Source: Staphylococcus borealis
Lineage (GTDB): Bacteria > Bacillota > Bacilli > Staphylococcales > Staphylococcaceae
Assembly (NCBI RefSeq): GCF_001224225.1
Contig: NZ_CUEE01000008.1
Span: 1-64,000, forward strand
DNA: 64,000 nt
Reading direction: 5' to 3'
Below the pieces are notes generated by a model. That model was not told where the DNA came from and did no database searches. It saw only the letters and a list, made by a program, of their open reading frames with translations. This document shows, in pieces, positions 40,301 through 51,817 of this stretch (the first letter of the stretch is position 1; each line of letters starts with the position of its first letter). Both the position numbers and the translations under genes were made by a program.

Positions 40301-43300
40301 AACAACATCAGGTTGAATAATTGATATTGCATTAGTACCTGAGTCTTTCGCTTGATCAACACCATCATTTGTTGTTGCTTGATTAATCGCTGTTTTTGCT
40401 TTTGCAACTTCAGCATCGACTTTGGCTTTTGCTGCGTCTTTCTCTTCTTGTGTAGCGTCACTATTATTATCAATTGCTGCTTTCTTAGCAGTTGCACTAT
40501 CATCGATTGCTTGTTTTGCTGATGATTTTTTAATTGTATCTGGTTGGATACCTTCAATAGTTGTTACACCAGATGATTTAGCCTGTTCTACTTCATTATT
40601 TGTATTAGCTTGATCAATCGCTACTTTGGCTTTTGTAGCTTCAGCATCGACTTTGGCTTTTGCTGCTTGTTTTTCTTCCTCTGTAGCATCGTTAACAGTA
40701 TCAATTGCTGCTTTCTTAGCAACAACTTCATCATCAATCGCTTTTCTTGCTGCTGCTTTTTTAACGACTTCTGGTTGGATACTAGCAATAGATGAACTAC
40801 CATTATTTTGTGCTTGATCCACACTATCATTAGTAGTTGCTTGTGCTATTGCTTGTTTTGCTGCTGTAACAGCTGCATCGACTTTAGCAATTGCTGCGTC
40901 TTTCTCTTCTTGTGTTGCATCAGGTGTATTATTAATAGCTTCTTTTTTAGCAGTTGCAGCATCATCAATTGCTTTTCTTGCTGCAGCTTTCTTCACAGTG
41001 TCAGGAAGAATTCCTGAAATAATAGCAGTATTGCTGTTAGTTGCTTCATCTACCGCACTATTAGTAGTTGCAGCATCAATTGCAGCCTTTGCTTGTTTTG
41101 CTGCTTCATCGATTTTAGCTAAAGCGACATTCTTCTCTTCTTGAGTAGCCTCATTATTATTGTTGACTAATGCTTTTTGATTTAAGACTGCAGTGTCAAT
41201 CGCTTGTTTTGCAGCAGGTTTTTTAGCTATTTCAGGTTGAATATTATTAATTGTACTAGTACTGTGCGCTTGAACTTCATCGACACCATCATTATTTGTA
41301 GATTGATCAATAAGTCTATCAGCATTTCTAACTTCATCTGTGACTCTTTGAATCGCAGCGTCTTTTTCTTCTTGTGTTGCATCACTAATTTGATTAATTA
41401 ACGCCTTTTTAGCTTCTGCAGCTTGGTCAATAGCCTTTTTAGCATTTGCTTTTTTGATTACATCAGCATCAATACTATTAATAACGTTTGTTCCATTAGT
41501 TTGAGCTTGGTCTACATCATTATTTGAAGTTGCTTGATCAATTAATGCTTTCGCCTTGTTAGCTTCTTCAGTTGCTTTTGCCATAGCCACATCTTTTTCT
41601 TCTTGTGTTGCATCATAATGACTATCGATATAAACTTTGCGCTCAGTCAATGCCGCTTCAATAGCTTTTTTCGCTTCTGCTTTTTTAGATGCAGTCACAT
41701 TAATTGTGTTAATTTGAGCGATTTTAGCTTCTTTTGAAGGAGCGATATCACTACTAGTAGTTAAATTATCAATTTCACCTTTTGCTTCTGTGTATTTATT
41801 TTGTAATTTAGTTAAAGCGACTTGTTTTTCTTCAGTAGTAGCTTCAGTGTTACTATTAATGACATTTTCTCTAGCTTTAGCAGCTTTATCAATATCAAAT
41901 TTAGCTTTTGCTTTTTCTAGGTTTAATAATAAATTATTAATTTCGGCTTGATTCTTTCTATCTGTTAATGGTGTTGATTCAGTTTCATTTTTAACAACTT
42001 TTGCATTTGTGAGTGCTGTTTGAAGATTGTTCCACGCCTCCGTAGAGTAATCATTTTGATTTGCTTGAGCAAGTTCTGTTTCAATCTCACTTATTTTATT
42101 ATTGATAGCATCTTTATACATAAAGACAGTTACAGATTGTGTTGATGCATTCGTAGTACCTTGTCTTTGATCACTTTCAGCAATAATAAACTCATTATTA
42201 CCACCATATCGAAGGTAGTTATTATCACCAGGTGTTTGCGTAGCAAGGTCTCTTGAACCATTTTTTCGGTTCATGTTAATACCTTCAGTTTGATAAATCA
42301 GATTACCGTTAAAATCTTTTTTAATTGGAACTGAAGTAGGTAATGAAACAGTATAAGATATATCTCGTGTAGAACCAGCGTCTATTGGATTAATATTAAG
42401 TGTCAACTCTCTTGTATCTTCATTAAATGAACCTGTTGCATTTTCTGCAGTAACAAAAGTAGCCCCTTCTGGTAAAACAACTTTATATTGAGTTTTGTTA
42501 GAACTTGAGTGTCCTTTATTCTCAATAGAAAAATTTAATTTAGCATTGACATTAGGTGATGACGCAGAAGTAGAGTTTGCTTGATATTCTGTTTGAGCTG
42601 CACTTACTTTCAAGTAAGCACCGGTATTCACAGAAACGTCGGCAACTACACCACCACCAAAGTTATTAGGGCCTTTAAGTAAACGGTGGCCACTGTAAGT
42701 GTCATGACTAACATTCACTAAAGATTCGAATTGAACTCTGATTCTTGAAATATTATCAGGTACATTAAATACCCCTTTAAAAATACCAAAAGGTTGGCCA
42801 CTCGTTTTAGGTGTACCTTTATATAATAATGTTGAAGGATTATTAGCATCATAGACATATAAACGTGCACTATTAAATCCAGATACGTTCCCCATAGATG
42901 TACCAATAAAATGGAATTGTAATTCTGAACCTGGTGTAACATCGATATCTTGATAAATCGGTCCTACACTATTATCTGGTCTACCATATGATAAGTTATC
43001 GCTATATTTAGATAATACAGCACCAATTTTGTTATTAGTCTTATCAAATGTAACATACGTATATGATGGTAAAGCTTTAGGTCCCCAAACTAGTGGAATT
43101 TGTGTTTGTTGACTATTGACTACTTGCCATCCTGGTATTGTACTTGCAGCATCCATAGCTGATTCTGTTGCTGCAGTAGGAAGTTCCGCACCGTTAGATG
43201 TATCAGTGAAATTACCATTAATAATTTGACCTGAGTTTGTTTCATTAATTGCCATCGGATCCTGCTGCGATTGTGTATTTGAAGTCGCATCACTGGCATC

Positions 43301-43780
43301 ACGTTTCACTCTTTTATGTTTAGCCGTATTACGCTTTTCATTTGATGACGTTTTTTCTTCTGATAATGGTTGATTAGTGTCAACATTAATATCTTTAGAC
43401 TTTGTCTCAGCTAAATCTTTGTTTGAATTTTTATTGTTACTTAAAGTTTCAGACTTGCTCGATTTAGCACTTGTATCATCAACTGAGTTTTGTTTTGGTG
43501 CAGGATTATTATCTGCTTTCGTTTCCACTTTAGAAGGTGGGTTGCTTGCGTCTTCTTTAGATTCTACTTGTGAAGATGCATTATCAGGAGCAGTTGATTT
43601 TTGATTAGTATCATCTGTACCGCTTGTTTCAGTAACCTTTTGTTGAGCAGATTGACTTTGCTCATCCAATTCAGCTGCATGTCCTGTATGTGTGATAAAT
43701 GCTAATGTAGCAATCACTGTTGAGAACGTACCAACTGTAAATTTACGTATACTGAATTTTTGTTTTTTAAATAGATTCAT
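37303..43780 (-). pseudogene. sasC: sasC, full length but split by a one-base frameshift
   Basis: Read through one frameshift, this locus encodes ~2158 residues, close to the length I recall for S. aureus SasC (~2.19 k). It runs YSIRK-like signal peptide, globular N-domain, FIVAR-like segment, ~19 divergent DUF1542 repeats, an Asn/Gly-rich wall spacer, LPSTG, a hydrophobic span and a basic tail (KNRKRNKENN). The first frame stops at TGA 40244-40246, directly after an A6 run (40247-40252 on the complement). With A5 the frame continues as KKNEIDQHPTATQEEK, a normal repeat. The C-terminal frame has no start of its own in context. As written, the shortened product would lack the sorting signal and be secreted. 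A sequencing error in the homopolymer is a real alternative. Confidence 0.85.
40244..43780 (-). CDS. sasC: N-terminal fragment of SasC (1178 residues)
   Basis: This is the part of sasC that is readable from its own start. The ATG follows AAGGAGG. Signal peptide MNLFKKQKFSIRKFTVGTFS is followed by a Ser/Asp/Lys-rich stretch to about residue 160 and the N-domain (SGQIINGNFTDTSNG, VGPIYQDIDVTPGSEL, SIENKGHSSSNKTQYKVVLP). A FIVAR-like segment (LAQANQNDYSTEAWNNLQTA) and seven DUF1542 units ending at IAKKK follow. The N-domain closely parallels that of the neighbouring copy, which shows the two genes are duplicates. The promoter lies in 43781-43966, downstream of the rhodanese terminator. Confidence 0.8.
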   Translation of the reverse strand: MNLFKKQKFSIRKFTVGTFSTVIATLAFITHTGHAAELDEQSQSAQQKVTETSGTDDTNQKSTAPDNASSQVESKEDASNPPSKVETKADNNPAPKQNSVDDTSAKSSKSETLSNNKNSNKDLAETKSKDINVDTNQPLSEEKTSSNEKRNTAKHKRVKRDASDATSNTQSQQDPMAINETNSGQIINGNFTDTSNGAELPTAATESAMDAASTIPGWQVVNSQQTQIPLVWGPKALPSYTYVTFDKTNNKIGAVLSKYSDNLSYGRPDNSVGPIYQDIDVTPGSELQFHFIGTSMGNVSGFNSARLYVYDANNPSTLLYKGTPKTSGQPFGIFKGVFNVPDNISRIRVQFESLVNVSHDTYSGHRLLKGPNNFGGGVVADVSVNTGAYLKVSAAQTEYQANSTSASSPNVNAKLNFSIENKGHSSSNKTQYKVVLPEGATFVTAENATGSFNEDTRELTLNINPIDAGSTRDISYTVSLPTSVPIKKDFNGNLIYQTEGINMNRKNGSRDLATQTPGDNNYLRYGGNNEFIIAESDQRQGTTNASTQSVTVFMYKDAINNKISEIETELAQANQNDYSTEAWNNLQTALTNAKVVKNETESTPLTDRKNQAEINNLLLNLEKAKAKFDIDKAAKARENVINSNTEATTEEKQVALTKLQNKYTEAKGEIDNLTTSSDIAPSKEAKIAQINTINVTASKKAEAKKAIEAALTERKVYIDSHYDATQEEKDVAMAKATEEANKAKALIDQATSNNDVDQAQTNGTNVINSIDADVIKKANAKKAIDQAAEAKKALINQISDATQEEKDAAIQRVTDEVRNADRLIDQSTNNDGVDEVQAHSTSTINNIQPEIAKKPAAKQAIDTAVLNQKALVNNNNEATQEEKNVALAKIDEAAKQAKAAIDAATTNSAVDEATNSNTAIISGILPDTVKKAAARKAIDDAATAKKEAINNTPDATQEEKDAAIAKVDAAVTAAKQAIAQATTNDSVDQAQNNGSSSIASIQPEVVKKAAARKAIDDEVVAKKAAIDTVNDATEEEKQAAKAKVDAEATKAKVAIDQANTNNEVEQAKSSGVTTIEGIQPDTIKKSSAKQAIDDSATAKKAAIDNNSDATQEEKDAAKAKVDAEVAKAKTAINQATTNDGVDQAKDSGTNAISIIQPDVVKKAAARKAIDDAAIAKKK

Positions 43781-43966
43781 TAAATATCCTCCTTGTAGTC
43801 TGATCTTGATGTCCTTGATTTAATGAATTAGTCAAAATATAGTCTAAATCCTATTTGACCATTTACGGAATTATTCTATCACTATTAATCATTGTACGCT
43901 AGTGTATTTTAAATTATTATGATAAATATTTTATAAAATATAATTTAGTCCTCTTAAAAATCAAAA

Positions 43967-43998
43967 AAGCGACTGACATTTGAATTTGTCAGTCGCTT
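43967..43998 (-). terminator. Terminator of the leuS-rhodanese transcript
   Basis: A perfect 12-bp stem (43967-43978 with 43987-43998) is followed by a T run on the minus strand, 8 bp past the rhodanese stop. Confidence 0.85.
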
Positions 43999-44006
43999 AT
44001 GCATGA

Positions 44007-44318
44007 TTAAATACTATTTATTTCTGTACCTGCAGTGCCCCATTCGTTCATACCACCTTCTACATTAATAGCATGAATATCATGGCCTTCTAAATATTTC
44101 ACAACTTTTGCACTACGCATTCCAGCTGCACAGATAATATAGTATGTGTCTTTGTCATTAAAATAATTTAGGTTATCAGGAATTTGATCCATTGGAATTG
44201 TTTTAGCTCCAGGTATAACTCCCATTGCAGTTTCTTCGTCAGTTCTAACATCCACAATGTTAACTGGATTAGATTCTAATACTTTCTCTTTTAATTGATC
44301 TACTGTAATAGATTCCAT
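44007..44318 (-). CDS. Rhodanese-like sulfurtransferase domain protein
   Basis: The 103-residue protein is a single rhodanese domain. NIVDVRTDEETAMGVIPGAK is the CH2A region, and the active-site loop CAAGMRSAK carries the catalytic Cys at about residue 63. It could carry persulfide sulfur in the cytosol; no partner is shown. It follows leuS by 21 bp and is probably co-transcribed with it, ending in the hairpin at 43967-43998. Confidence 0.9.
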   Translation of the reverse strand: MESITVDQLKEKVLESNPVNIVDVRTDEETAMGVIPGAKTIPMDQIPDNLNYFNDKDTYYIICAAGMRSAKVVKYLEGHDIHAINVEGGMNEWGTAGTEINSI

Positions 44319-44339
44319 TATTAAAACTCCTTTTAATTA

Positions 44340-46754
44340 TTATTTAGCAACAATATTCACTAATTTTTGAGGCACAGCAATCACTTTTTTAATGTCTTTA
44401 CCCTCTATAGATAGTTTAACATTTTCGTCTTGTAATGCTAATGCTTCCATCTCATCTTTAGACGTGTCTTTAGGAATATTCATTTTGGCTCTAACTTTAC
44501 CGTTAACTTGGACAACAATTTCTACTTCTGCATCAACTAATAATGATTCATCATAGGTTGGCCAAGGTTGGTAAGTAATCGTATCATCATTACCCAATCT
44601 GTTCCATAATTCTTCACCAATATGAGGCGCAATTGGTGCTAACATTTTAATGAAACCTTCTGCATATGGTTTATAAATAGTTTCTGATTTATAACACTCG
44701 TTAATAAATACCATCAATTGGCTAATAGCTGTGTTAAAGTTCAATGAATTAAAATCTTCTGTTACCTTTTTCACAGTTTGGTTAAATACTTTATCTAATT
44801 TAGTGTCATTGTTTTCAACTACTTTATCTGTTAATGAACCATCTTCATTAATGAATAATCGCCATACACGATCTAAGAAACGTCTAGAACCGTCAAGTCC
44901 ATTTTCACTCCATGCAATCGCAGCATCTAATGGTCCCATAAACATTTCATATAAACGTAATGTATCAGCACCATGAGAATTGACAATATCATCTGGGTTA
45001 ACTACGTTGCCTTTTGACTTACTCATTTTCTCATTACCTTCACCAAGAATCATACCTTGATTATATAATTTTTGGAAAGGTTCTTTAGTTGGAACAACAC
45101 CTAAGTCAAATAAAACTTTATGCCAAAATCTTGCATATAATAAGTGTAGTACTGCGTGTTCAACACCACCAATGTATAAATCAACTGGCAACCAGTGTTT
45201 TAATTTTTCTGGATCAGCTAACATCTTACTATTATTAGGATCGATATATCTTAAATAATACCAACAGCTTCCTGCCCATTGTGGCATTGTATTCGTTTCA
45301 CGACGACCTTTCATGCCAGTTTTCTCATCAACGACATTTACGAATTCATCAATATTAGCTAATGGAGATTCTCCAGTTCCTGAAGGTTTAATTTCATCTG
45401 TTTCTGGAAGTAATAAAGGTAATTCATCTTCTGGCACTGTAGTCATAGAACCGTCTTCCCAGTGTATAACTGGAATAGGTTCTCCCCAATAACGTTGTCT
45501 ACTGAATAACCAATCTCTTAGTTTGTAGTTTACTTTCTTTTCGCCTGCACCTTTAGCAACTAATAGTTCAATTGCTTTAGAGATCGCCGCTTCATTATCT
45601 AAGCCATTTAATTCACCTGAATTAATATGTTCACCAACACCTGTGTATGCTTCTTTTTGAATATCTCCACCAGCAATCACTTCGTTAATTGGTAAATTAA
45701 ATTTAGATGCAAATTCATAATCACGTTCGTCATGCGCAGGTACAGCCATGACTGCGCCTGTACCATAACTAGATAGTACATAATCTGCAATCCAAATTGG
45801 TAATGTCTCACCTGATAACGGATTGATAGCGTATGCCCCCGTAAATACACCTGATTTATCTTTTGCTAAATCAGTACGTTCTAAATCGGATTTCTTTGAA
45901 GCTTCTTCTTGATATTGTTTAACCGTTTCAAGTTTATCGGCAGACGTAATTTTATTTACTAAAGCGTGTTCAGGACTTAATACTAGGAAAGTTGTACCAT
46001 AAATTGTGTCCGGTCTTGTAGTAAACACATCAATACTTTCATCACTGTTATCTACTTTAAAAGATACGCTTGCACCTTCAGATCGGCCAATCCAATTACG
46101 TTGCATATCTTTAATAGATTCAGGCCAATCCAGTTCGTCTAAATCTTCTAATAAACGATCAGCATATTCCGTAATTTTTAGTACCCATTGTTTCATTGGA
46201 CGTCTATAAACAGGATGTCCTCCACGTTCAGATACACCGTCCACTACTTCTTCATTAGACAATACAGTACCCAATGCTGGACACCAGTTAACAGCTACTT
46301 CATCAACATAGGCTAATCCTTTATTGTAAAGTTGAATGAAAATCCATTGCGTCCATTTATAATACTCTGGATCTGTCGTATTAACTTCTCTATCCCAATC
46401 ATAACTAAATCCTAATTCTTGAATTTGACGTTTAAACGTTTGAATATTTTGTTGTGTAAATTCTCTAGGGTCATTACCCGTATCTAAAGCATATTGCTCT
46501 GCCGGTAAACCAAACGCATCCCATCCCATTGGATGAAGAACGTTATAACCTTGCATACGTTTATATCTAGATACAATATCCGTAGCGGTATAACCTTCAG
46601 GGTGTCCGACATGTAAACCTGCTCCTGATGGATACGGGAACATATCTAACGCATAAAATTTCTTTTGACCTAAGTTATCGCTTGTTTTAAAAGTTTTGTT
46701 GTCTGTCCAATAATTTTGCCATTTTTTCTCAATTTCCTTATGATTATATCCCAA
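44340..46754 (-). CDS. leuS: Leucyl-tRNA synthetase
   Basis: LeuS charges tRNA-Leu. The 804-residue class Ia synthetase has the HIGH-type motif HVGH in [19 protein letters not shown] (~38-56). The CP1 editing domain, with [20 protein letters not shown] and [15 protein letters not shown], spans ~220-410. KMSKSKGN is at about 578, followed by the anticodon-binding and C-terminal domains. The start is TTG (complement of 46752-46754), 8 nt after AGGAGG, giving [15 protein letters not shown]-box leader lies upstream, so expression should rise when tRNA-Leu is uncharged. Confidence 0.98.
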   Translation of the reverse strand: MGYNHKEIEKKWQNYWTDNKTFKTSDNLGQKKFYALDMFPYPSGAGLHVGHPEGYTATDIVSRYKRMQGYNVLHPMGWDAFGLPAEQYALDTGNDPREFTQQNIQTFKRQIQELGFSYDWDREVNTTDPEYYKWTQWIFIQLYNKGLAYVDEVAVNWCPALGTVLSNEEVVDGVSERGGHPVYRRPMKQWVLKITEYADRLLEDLDELDWPESIKDMQRNWIGRSEGASVSFKVDNSDESIDVFTTRPDTIYGTTFLVLSPEHALVNKITSADKLETVKQYQEEASKKSDLERTDLAKDKSGVFTGAYAINPLSGETLPIWIADYVLSSYGTGAVMAVPAHDERDYEFASKFNLPINEVIAGGDIQKEAYTGVGEHINSGELNGLDNEAAISKAIELLVAKGAGEKKVNYKLRDWLFSRQRYWGEPIPVIHWEDGSMTTVPEDELPLLLPETDEIKPSGTGESPLANIDEFVNVVDEKTGMKGRRETNTMPQWAGSCWYYLRYIDPNNSKMLADPEKLKHWLPVDLYIGGVEHAVLHLLYARFWHKVLFDLGVVPTKEPFQKLYNQGMILGEGNEKMSKSKGNVVNPDDIVNSHGADTLRLYEMFMGPLDAAIAWSENGLDGSRRFLDRVWRLFINEDGSLTDKVVENNDTKLDKVFNQTVKKVTEDFNSLNFNTAISQLMVFINECYKSETIYKPYAEGFIKMLAPIAPHIGEELWNRLGNDDTITYQPWPTYDESLLVDAEVEIVVQVNGKVRAKMNIPKDTSKDEMEALALQDENVKLSIEGKDIKKVIAVPQKLVNIVAK

Positions 46755-46775
46755 ATCTATTTCCTCCTATAAATA

Positions 46776-46985
46776 AAAAAACATCTCTAACTATTATTTA
46801 TGATAGGGACGACGAATAGCCGCGGTACCACCCTAATTCACATATTATGTGCACTTTATAATAGTAAGAGATGTTTTAAATTTAATTATTTAACGGTAAG
46901 TTCACTTAATTCTTAACACTAGTTCTCACCACCACTAGCTCTCTGATGAAAAGTATTTAAGCTACTACTCCAATACATTTTAATA
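46776..46985 (-). promoter_or_regulatory. T-box leader of leuS
   Basis: The minus-strand RNA carries the T-box core AGGGTGGTACCGCG (about 46817-46832) within an antiterminator ending GGCTATTCGTC. It also has the stem I element AGAGAGC near 46940 and a plausible leucine specifier CUU in GAACTTACC (about 46897-46905). The terminator arms AAACATCTCT and AGAGATGTTT (outer ends ~46876 and ~46779) enclose the T-box core, and a T7 run follows. Uncharged tRNA-Leu should favour read-through into leuS. Confidence 0.92.
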
Positions 46986-47052
46986 TTATGAGATTCAAGC
47001 AGTAATTGCAAGTAGTAGTTATTAATTTATTTCAACTTACACTTAAATATAG

Positions 47053-48243
47053 TTACTGTCTTGAACGTTTTGATTGTTCTCTTTTAGGCAGACCCTTATC
47101 AAAGATTGAAAGGAAAATAATTCCAATGATTAATAAAAGCATGATACCGATAAACATTGCACTCATGTTAAACGTATCTACTAATAATCCACCAATCAAC
47201 GGACCAAATGCCTTACCAACAGTTGATGCTGAATTGACAACACCTTGATATTGACCTTGTTTACCTTCAGGTGCTAAATAGTTAGCGATTGTTGGAACAG
47301 CAGGCCATACAAACATTTCACCCAACGTTAAAATAATCATTCCGATTAGAAATACAGTAAATTGTTCTGCAAAACTAGTAACAAAGAATGACAACATAAA
47401 GATTAAAATCCCAACAAACATTTGATGTTTTAAGTTTCCTTTTAATAACATAATCGCTGGTCTTATTAACGGTTGGGCAACTAAAATCATAATACCATTC
47501 ACTGTCCATAATACGCTATATTGAGACATTGAAATATTTAATTCTTGCGTGAATGATGCAATTGTTGTTTCCCATTGAATATAAGCAATCCAACAGATAG
47601 CAAACATGACACATAATAATAATAGTGCAATAAACCGTTTTTTGTTTTCTTTATTATGAATATCTATGCTGTCGGGTGTTCGAAATTTAGCATGATACTC
47701 AAGATTGAACTGCGTTATTGCAACAATTGCAAATAAGACGTACATGATTAAGTTAGCTAAGAAGATATAATTAAAACTTAATTCAGCCACGAAACCACCC
47801 ATTGCTGCGCCCGTTGCTACACCAATGTTTTGAGCTAAGTAGATAGCATTAAATGTTGTTCTTCCCCCATTAGGCCAAACGGCACCAGCCATTGCATATA
47901 TTGCGGGAACTATCATACCTCCACCAAAGCCTAACAGTACTAACCAAACTGCATACCATGGCCATCCATGGAAGAAGTTTAAGAGTGTCGTACTTATTAA
48001 ACAAGTCACAGTACCAATCATAATTGTTCGATAGCCGCCTAATTTATCGAATAATGAACCCCCTAATAAATTTCCGACTACCATTCCAAATGAATTAACC
48101 ATTAGAACAATCGCAGCAATTGTCAGGCTCTTACCCAGCTCTTCTTTCATATAAATTGTGTTTAAAGGCCATAAAAAGCTAGAGCCAGTTATATTCAGTG
48201 CCATACCTATAACTAGCCACCATACTGATCTAGGTATATTCAT
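47053..48243 (-). CDS. MFS drug/solute exporter (DHA1-like)
   Basis: The 396-residue protein has about 12 hydrophobic segments and a central charged loop near residues 185-205. The MFS motif A is visible after the second helix (GNLLGGSLFDKLGGYRTIMI). GIIVPAIYAM-like and PLIGGLLVDTF segments also fit multidrug or sugar-type exporters. I start at ATG 48241-48243 (MNIPRSVWW), 8 nt after AGAGGGGA; the longer frame to 48288 has no ribosome site. The substrate cannot be told. It is divergent from mnmL, with 109 bp between starts. Confidence 0.87.
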   Translation of the reverse strand: MNIPRSVWWLVIGMALNITGSSFLWPLNTIYMKEELGKSLTIAAIVLMVNSFGMVVGNLLGGSLFDKLGGYRTIMIGTVTCLISTTLLNFFHGWPWYAVWLVLLGFGGGMIVPAIYAMAGAVWPNGGRTTFNAIYLAQNIGVATGAAMGGFVAELSFNYIFLANLIMYVLFAIVAITQFNLEYHAKFRTPDSIDIHNKENKKRFIALLLLCVMFAICWIAYIQWETTIASFTQELNISMSQYSVLWTVNGIMILVAQPLIRPAIMLLKGNLKHQMFVGILIFMLSFFVTSFAEQFTVFLIGMIILTLGEMFVWPAVPTIANYLAPEGKQGQYQGVVNSASTVGKAFGPLIGGLLVDTFNMSAMFIGIMLLLIIGIIFLSIFDKGLPKREQSKRSRQ

Positions 48244-48352
48244 ACTATTAGTCCCCTCTTTATATTTTTGTTGAACCACATTAAACACTATAACATTAAA
48301 GTATGTTAAAATCTTTACTTAGAACTAAGTTAGATAGAAAGGAAAATGTGTT

Positions 48353-49869
<1,517 letters not shown>

Positions 49870-49912
49870 CTTTAACATCTAACAAGAAACCTAACATTCT
49901 TAATAAGAATAC

Positions 49913-49954
49913 AAAAAATCCACTCCAAAATATTAATTACGGAGTGGATTTTTT
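49913..49954. terminator. Bidirectional terminator between mnmM and rot
   Basis: A perfect stem, AAAAAATCCACTCC with GGAGTGGATTTTTT, has a 14-nt loop between the convergent mnmM and rot. Confidence 0.9.
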
Positions 49955-50008
49955 ATATAACACGCTTATAGTATAAGTCAATATGACATCAAACTGAGAT
50001 TTGATTAC

Positions 50009-50410
50009 TTAAACACGCATTAATAAATTTAAACTGCTTTCTAATATTTCATATCGTTTTTTTATAGTTGCGGTAATGAAATCTAACAGTTCATTTTTCT
50101 GTTCTTGTTTAGCTTCATTAAAATGTATAATTACAGTACGTTCATCATCCAAAGGACGTTCTTTAAAAATCCATTCAGAGTGAACCAATTTATTATATGT
50201 ACGGGTACGTTTATAAGACTTAATATTAACGTAACTATCCATTTCTTTCAGCGTCATAGGACCTTTGTCCCATAAAGTAAGTAAAATTAAAACCTCTTCT
50301 TTAGTTAAATCATAAGTTTCATATATTACTTTAAAAATTGAATTGATTTCCTTACAGACTTCTTCAAGCTGTAATATCATTGAAACATTCTCTCCTGCTT
50401 GATTACTCAT
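50009..50410 (-). CDS. rot: Rot, SarA-family winged-helix regulator
   Basis: In S. aureus Rot represses many toxin genes, activates surface protein genes, and is itself silenced by RNAIII. This 133-residue protein has the same length. It keeps the winged-helix core [21 protein letters not shown], the [11 protein letters not shown] recognition region and the wing [17 protein letters not shown]. The N-terminal ~25 residues and the C-terminal helix differ from S. aureus Rot as I remember it. A GGGAGGGAG site precedes the ATG. The 5' UTR is G-rich near the ribosome site (GGGAGGGAGCAGC), the kind of place where RNAIII loops pair. Assignment rests on both sequence and locus. Confidence 0.88.
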   Translation of the reverse strand: MSNQAGENVSMILQLEEVCKEINSIFKVIYETYDLTKEEVLILLTLWDKGPMTLKEMDSYVNIKSYKRTRTYNKLVHSEWIFKERPLDDERTVIIHFNEAKQEQKNELLDFITATIKKRYEILESSLNLLMRV

Positions 50411-50766
50411 GCTGCTCCCTCCCTAACCGATTGTACACATTCTGATTTTAAAATGATTAAATTATCTGTCACTATATATTTACCCAATTATCACTATTGT
50501 AATTAAACAATTTATAATAACTCCCAAAAATTAACTTACATTAAAGCAAATGTTAAAATACTTTAAATTTTAAACTCTAATAGACAAATATATAATTAAA
50601 TTATTAATGATATACTATTTACATTATATTATATTTTTACTTATCTTTAAAAGTTATTAACTTACTATTACTAAATTAACTTATTCAATCAAACAATTGC
50701 ATTATATTTAATTAGGTGTTTAAAAAAAGCCAACCAACAAATTAAATCATTGGTTAGCCAAATGTA
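50411..50766 (-). other. rot upstream region
   Basis: This 356-bp gap is extremely A/T-rich and has no credible ORF. It should hold the rot promoter or promoters. The only structure I can name is the terminator of the downstream-reading hydrolase gene at its right end. Confidence 0.5.
50727..50760 (-). terminator. Terminator of the alpha/beta hydrolase gene
   Basis: A hairpin has arms AGCCAACCAA and TTGGTTAGCC. The non-Watson-Crick positions are G-U in minus-strand RNA, and TTTTTT follows on that strand. Confidence 0.7.
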
Positions 50767-51600
50767 TCATACTTCTTCAATTTCTTCTTCATTAACAATA
50801 AAGCCCATAGTATTCACACTGTTATTTAAAAATGTTAAAACATAGCGCATCACTTGATCACGTTCAGGTTCATTATGAATCTCGTGATAGAGCCCTTGCC
50901 AAACTTTATAATAAAATTCATTCGTGCTAAGTTTATTTTTTAAATCTTCTAAAGAACGCAATTCTAATATTTTATCTTCTGTGCCATACATGAGTAATGT
51001 TGGCATTGATTGGATGTCTTTCAAATGTTGTACTGTATCTTTCATTGTTTCTAGAACAATGTTATACCATTTATAAGTTACCTTTCTTAACATTAAACCA
51101 TCTTGATTTGTTTCATCAATTACTTCATCATTTCGTGTTAAGTCTTCAGGTTCTATACCTAAGTTGAAGCGTGCATCCTTAGAACCTTTACCAATATTAG
51201 AGATAAGCATATCTTTGCGCGTTTTATTGTTTCTTTTAAATTCTAACAATGGAGAAAGGAGTAACATACCCTCGATAGGCAATTCTGTTTTTTCAAGTAC
51301 ATTTAATAATATCAATCCACCTAGCCCGACGCCCATAACGAATGTAGGAATTTTATATTCATTTGCGATTCTAACCCATTCCAACAGCGTTTCATGGTAA
51401 ATATCAAAATGCTCGAGTTGCCCTTTACTCGCTCTAGAAGTTTGACCTTGGCCAGGCAAATCACCCATGATTACGTGATAGCCATTACGTCTTAACATCG
51501 TAATAACATAAGCATATCTACCAGTATGCTCTAAGATATTATGCACTATAACAACGACACCTTTAGCATCATGTTCAGTTTCCCATTTCCACATATGCAT
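50767..51600 (-). CDS. Alpha/beta hydrolase-fold protein lacking the nucleophile serine
   Basis: The 277-residue protein has the fold and order of YtpA/monoacylglycerol-lipase relatives: VVIVHNILEHTGRY, HVIMGDLPGQGQTSR, a cap region, then LLMYGTEDKILE (acid) and GLYHEIHNEPERDQVM (His). The nucleophile elbow reads GVGLGG at residues 90-95, so Gly92 sits where the GxSxG family has Ser; active relatives usually read GHSMGG. The oxyanion HG pair is also altered (VHNILEH). It may be non-hydrolytic or use another mechanism. Two in-frame ATGs (51600, 51594) lie 4 and 10 nt from GAGAGG; the choice is open. Confidence 0.85.
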   Translation of the reverse strand: MHMWKWETEHDAKGVVVIVHNILEHTGRYAYVITMLRRNGYHVIMGDLPGQGQTSRASKGQLEHFDIYHETLLEWVRIANEYKIPTFVMGVGLGGLILLNVLEKTELPIEGMLLLSPLLEFKRNNKTRKDMLISNIGKGSKDARFNLGIEPEDLTRNDEVIDETNQDGLMLRKVTYKWYNIVLETMKDTVQHLKDIQSMPTLLMYGTEDKILELRSLEDLKNKLSTNEFYYKVWQGLYHEIHNEPERDQVMRYVLTFLNNSVNTMGFIVNEEEIEEV

Positions 51601-51737
51601 GATTCCTCTCTAACTTATATTTCAATAAATGTATTATATCAGATTATCTGTTAAGTCTGGTGTAAATCTAAGACACAATCTCATTATAAATATTATTCAA
51701 CAATGTAATTATACTCTTTTTATAGTATTCAGATAAT

Positions 51738-51751
51738 TGAAAACGCTTTCT
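51738..51751. promoter_or_regulatory. cre box upstream of putA
   Basis: TGAAAACGCTTTCT fits the cre consensus except for the last base. It lies 67 bp before the putA start, close to where the promoter should be, so CcpA repression of proline breakdown in glucose is likely. Confidence 0.75.
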
Positions 51752-51817
51752 ACTATGTAATATTCATGCTAAACTATTATTAAATTATTAGTTTAATGTA
51801 ATTTGGAGGAATGGGAT

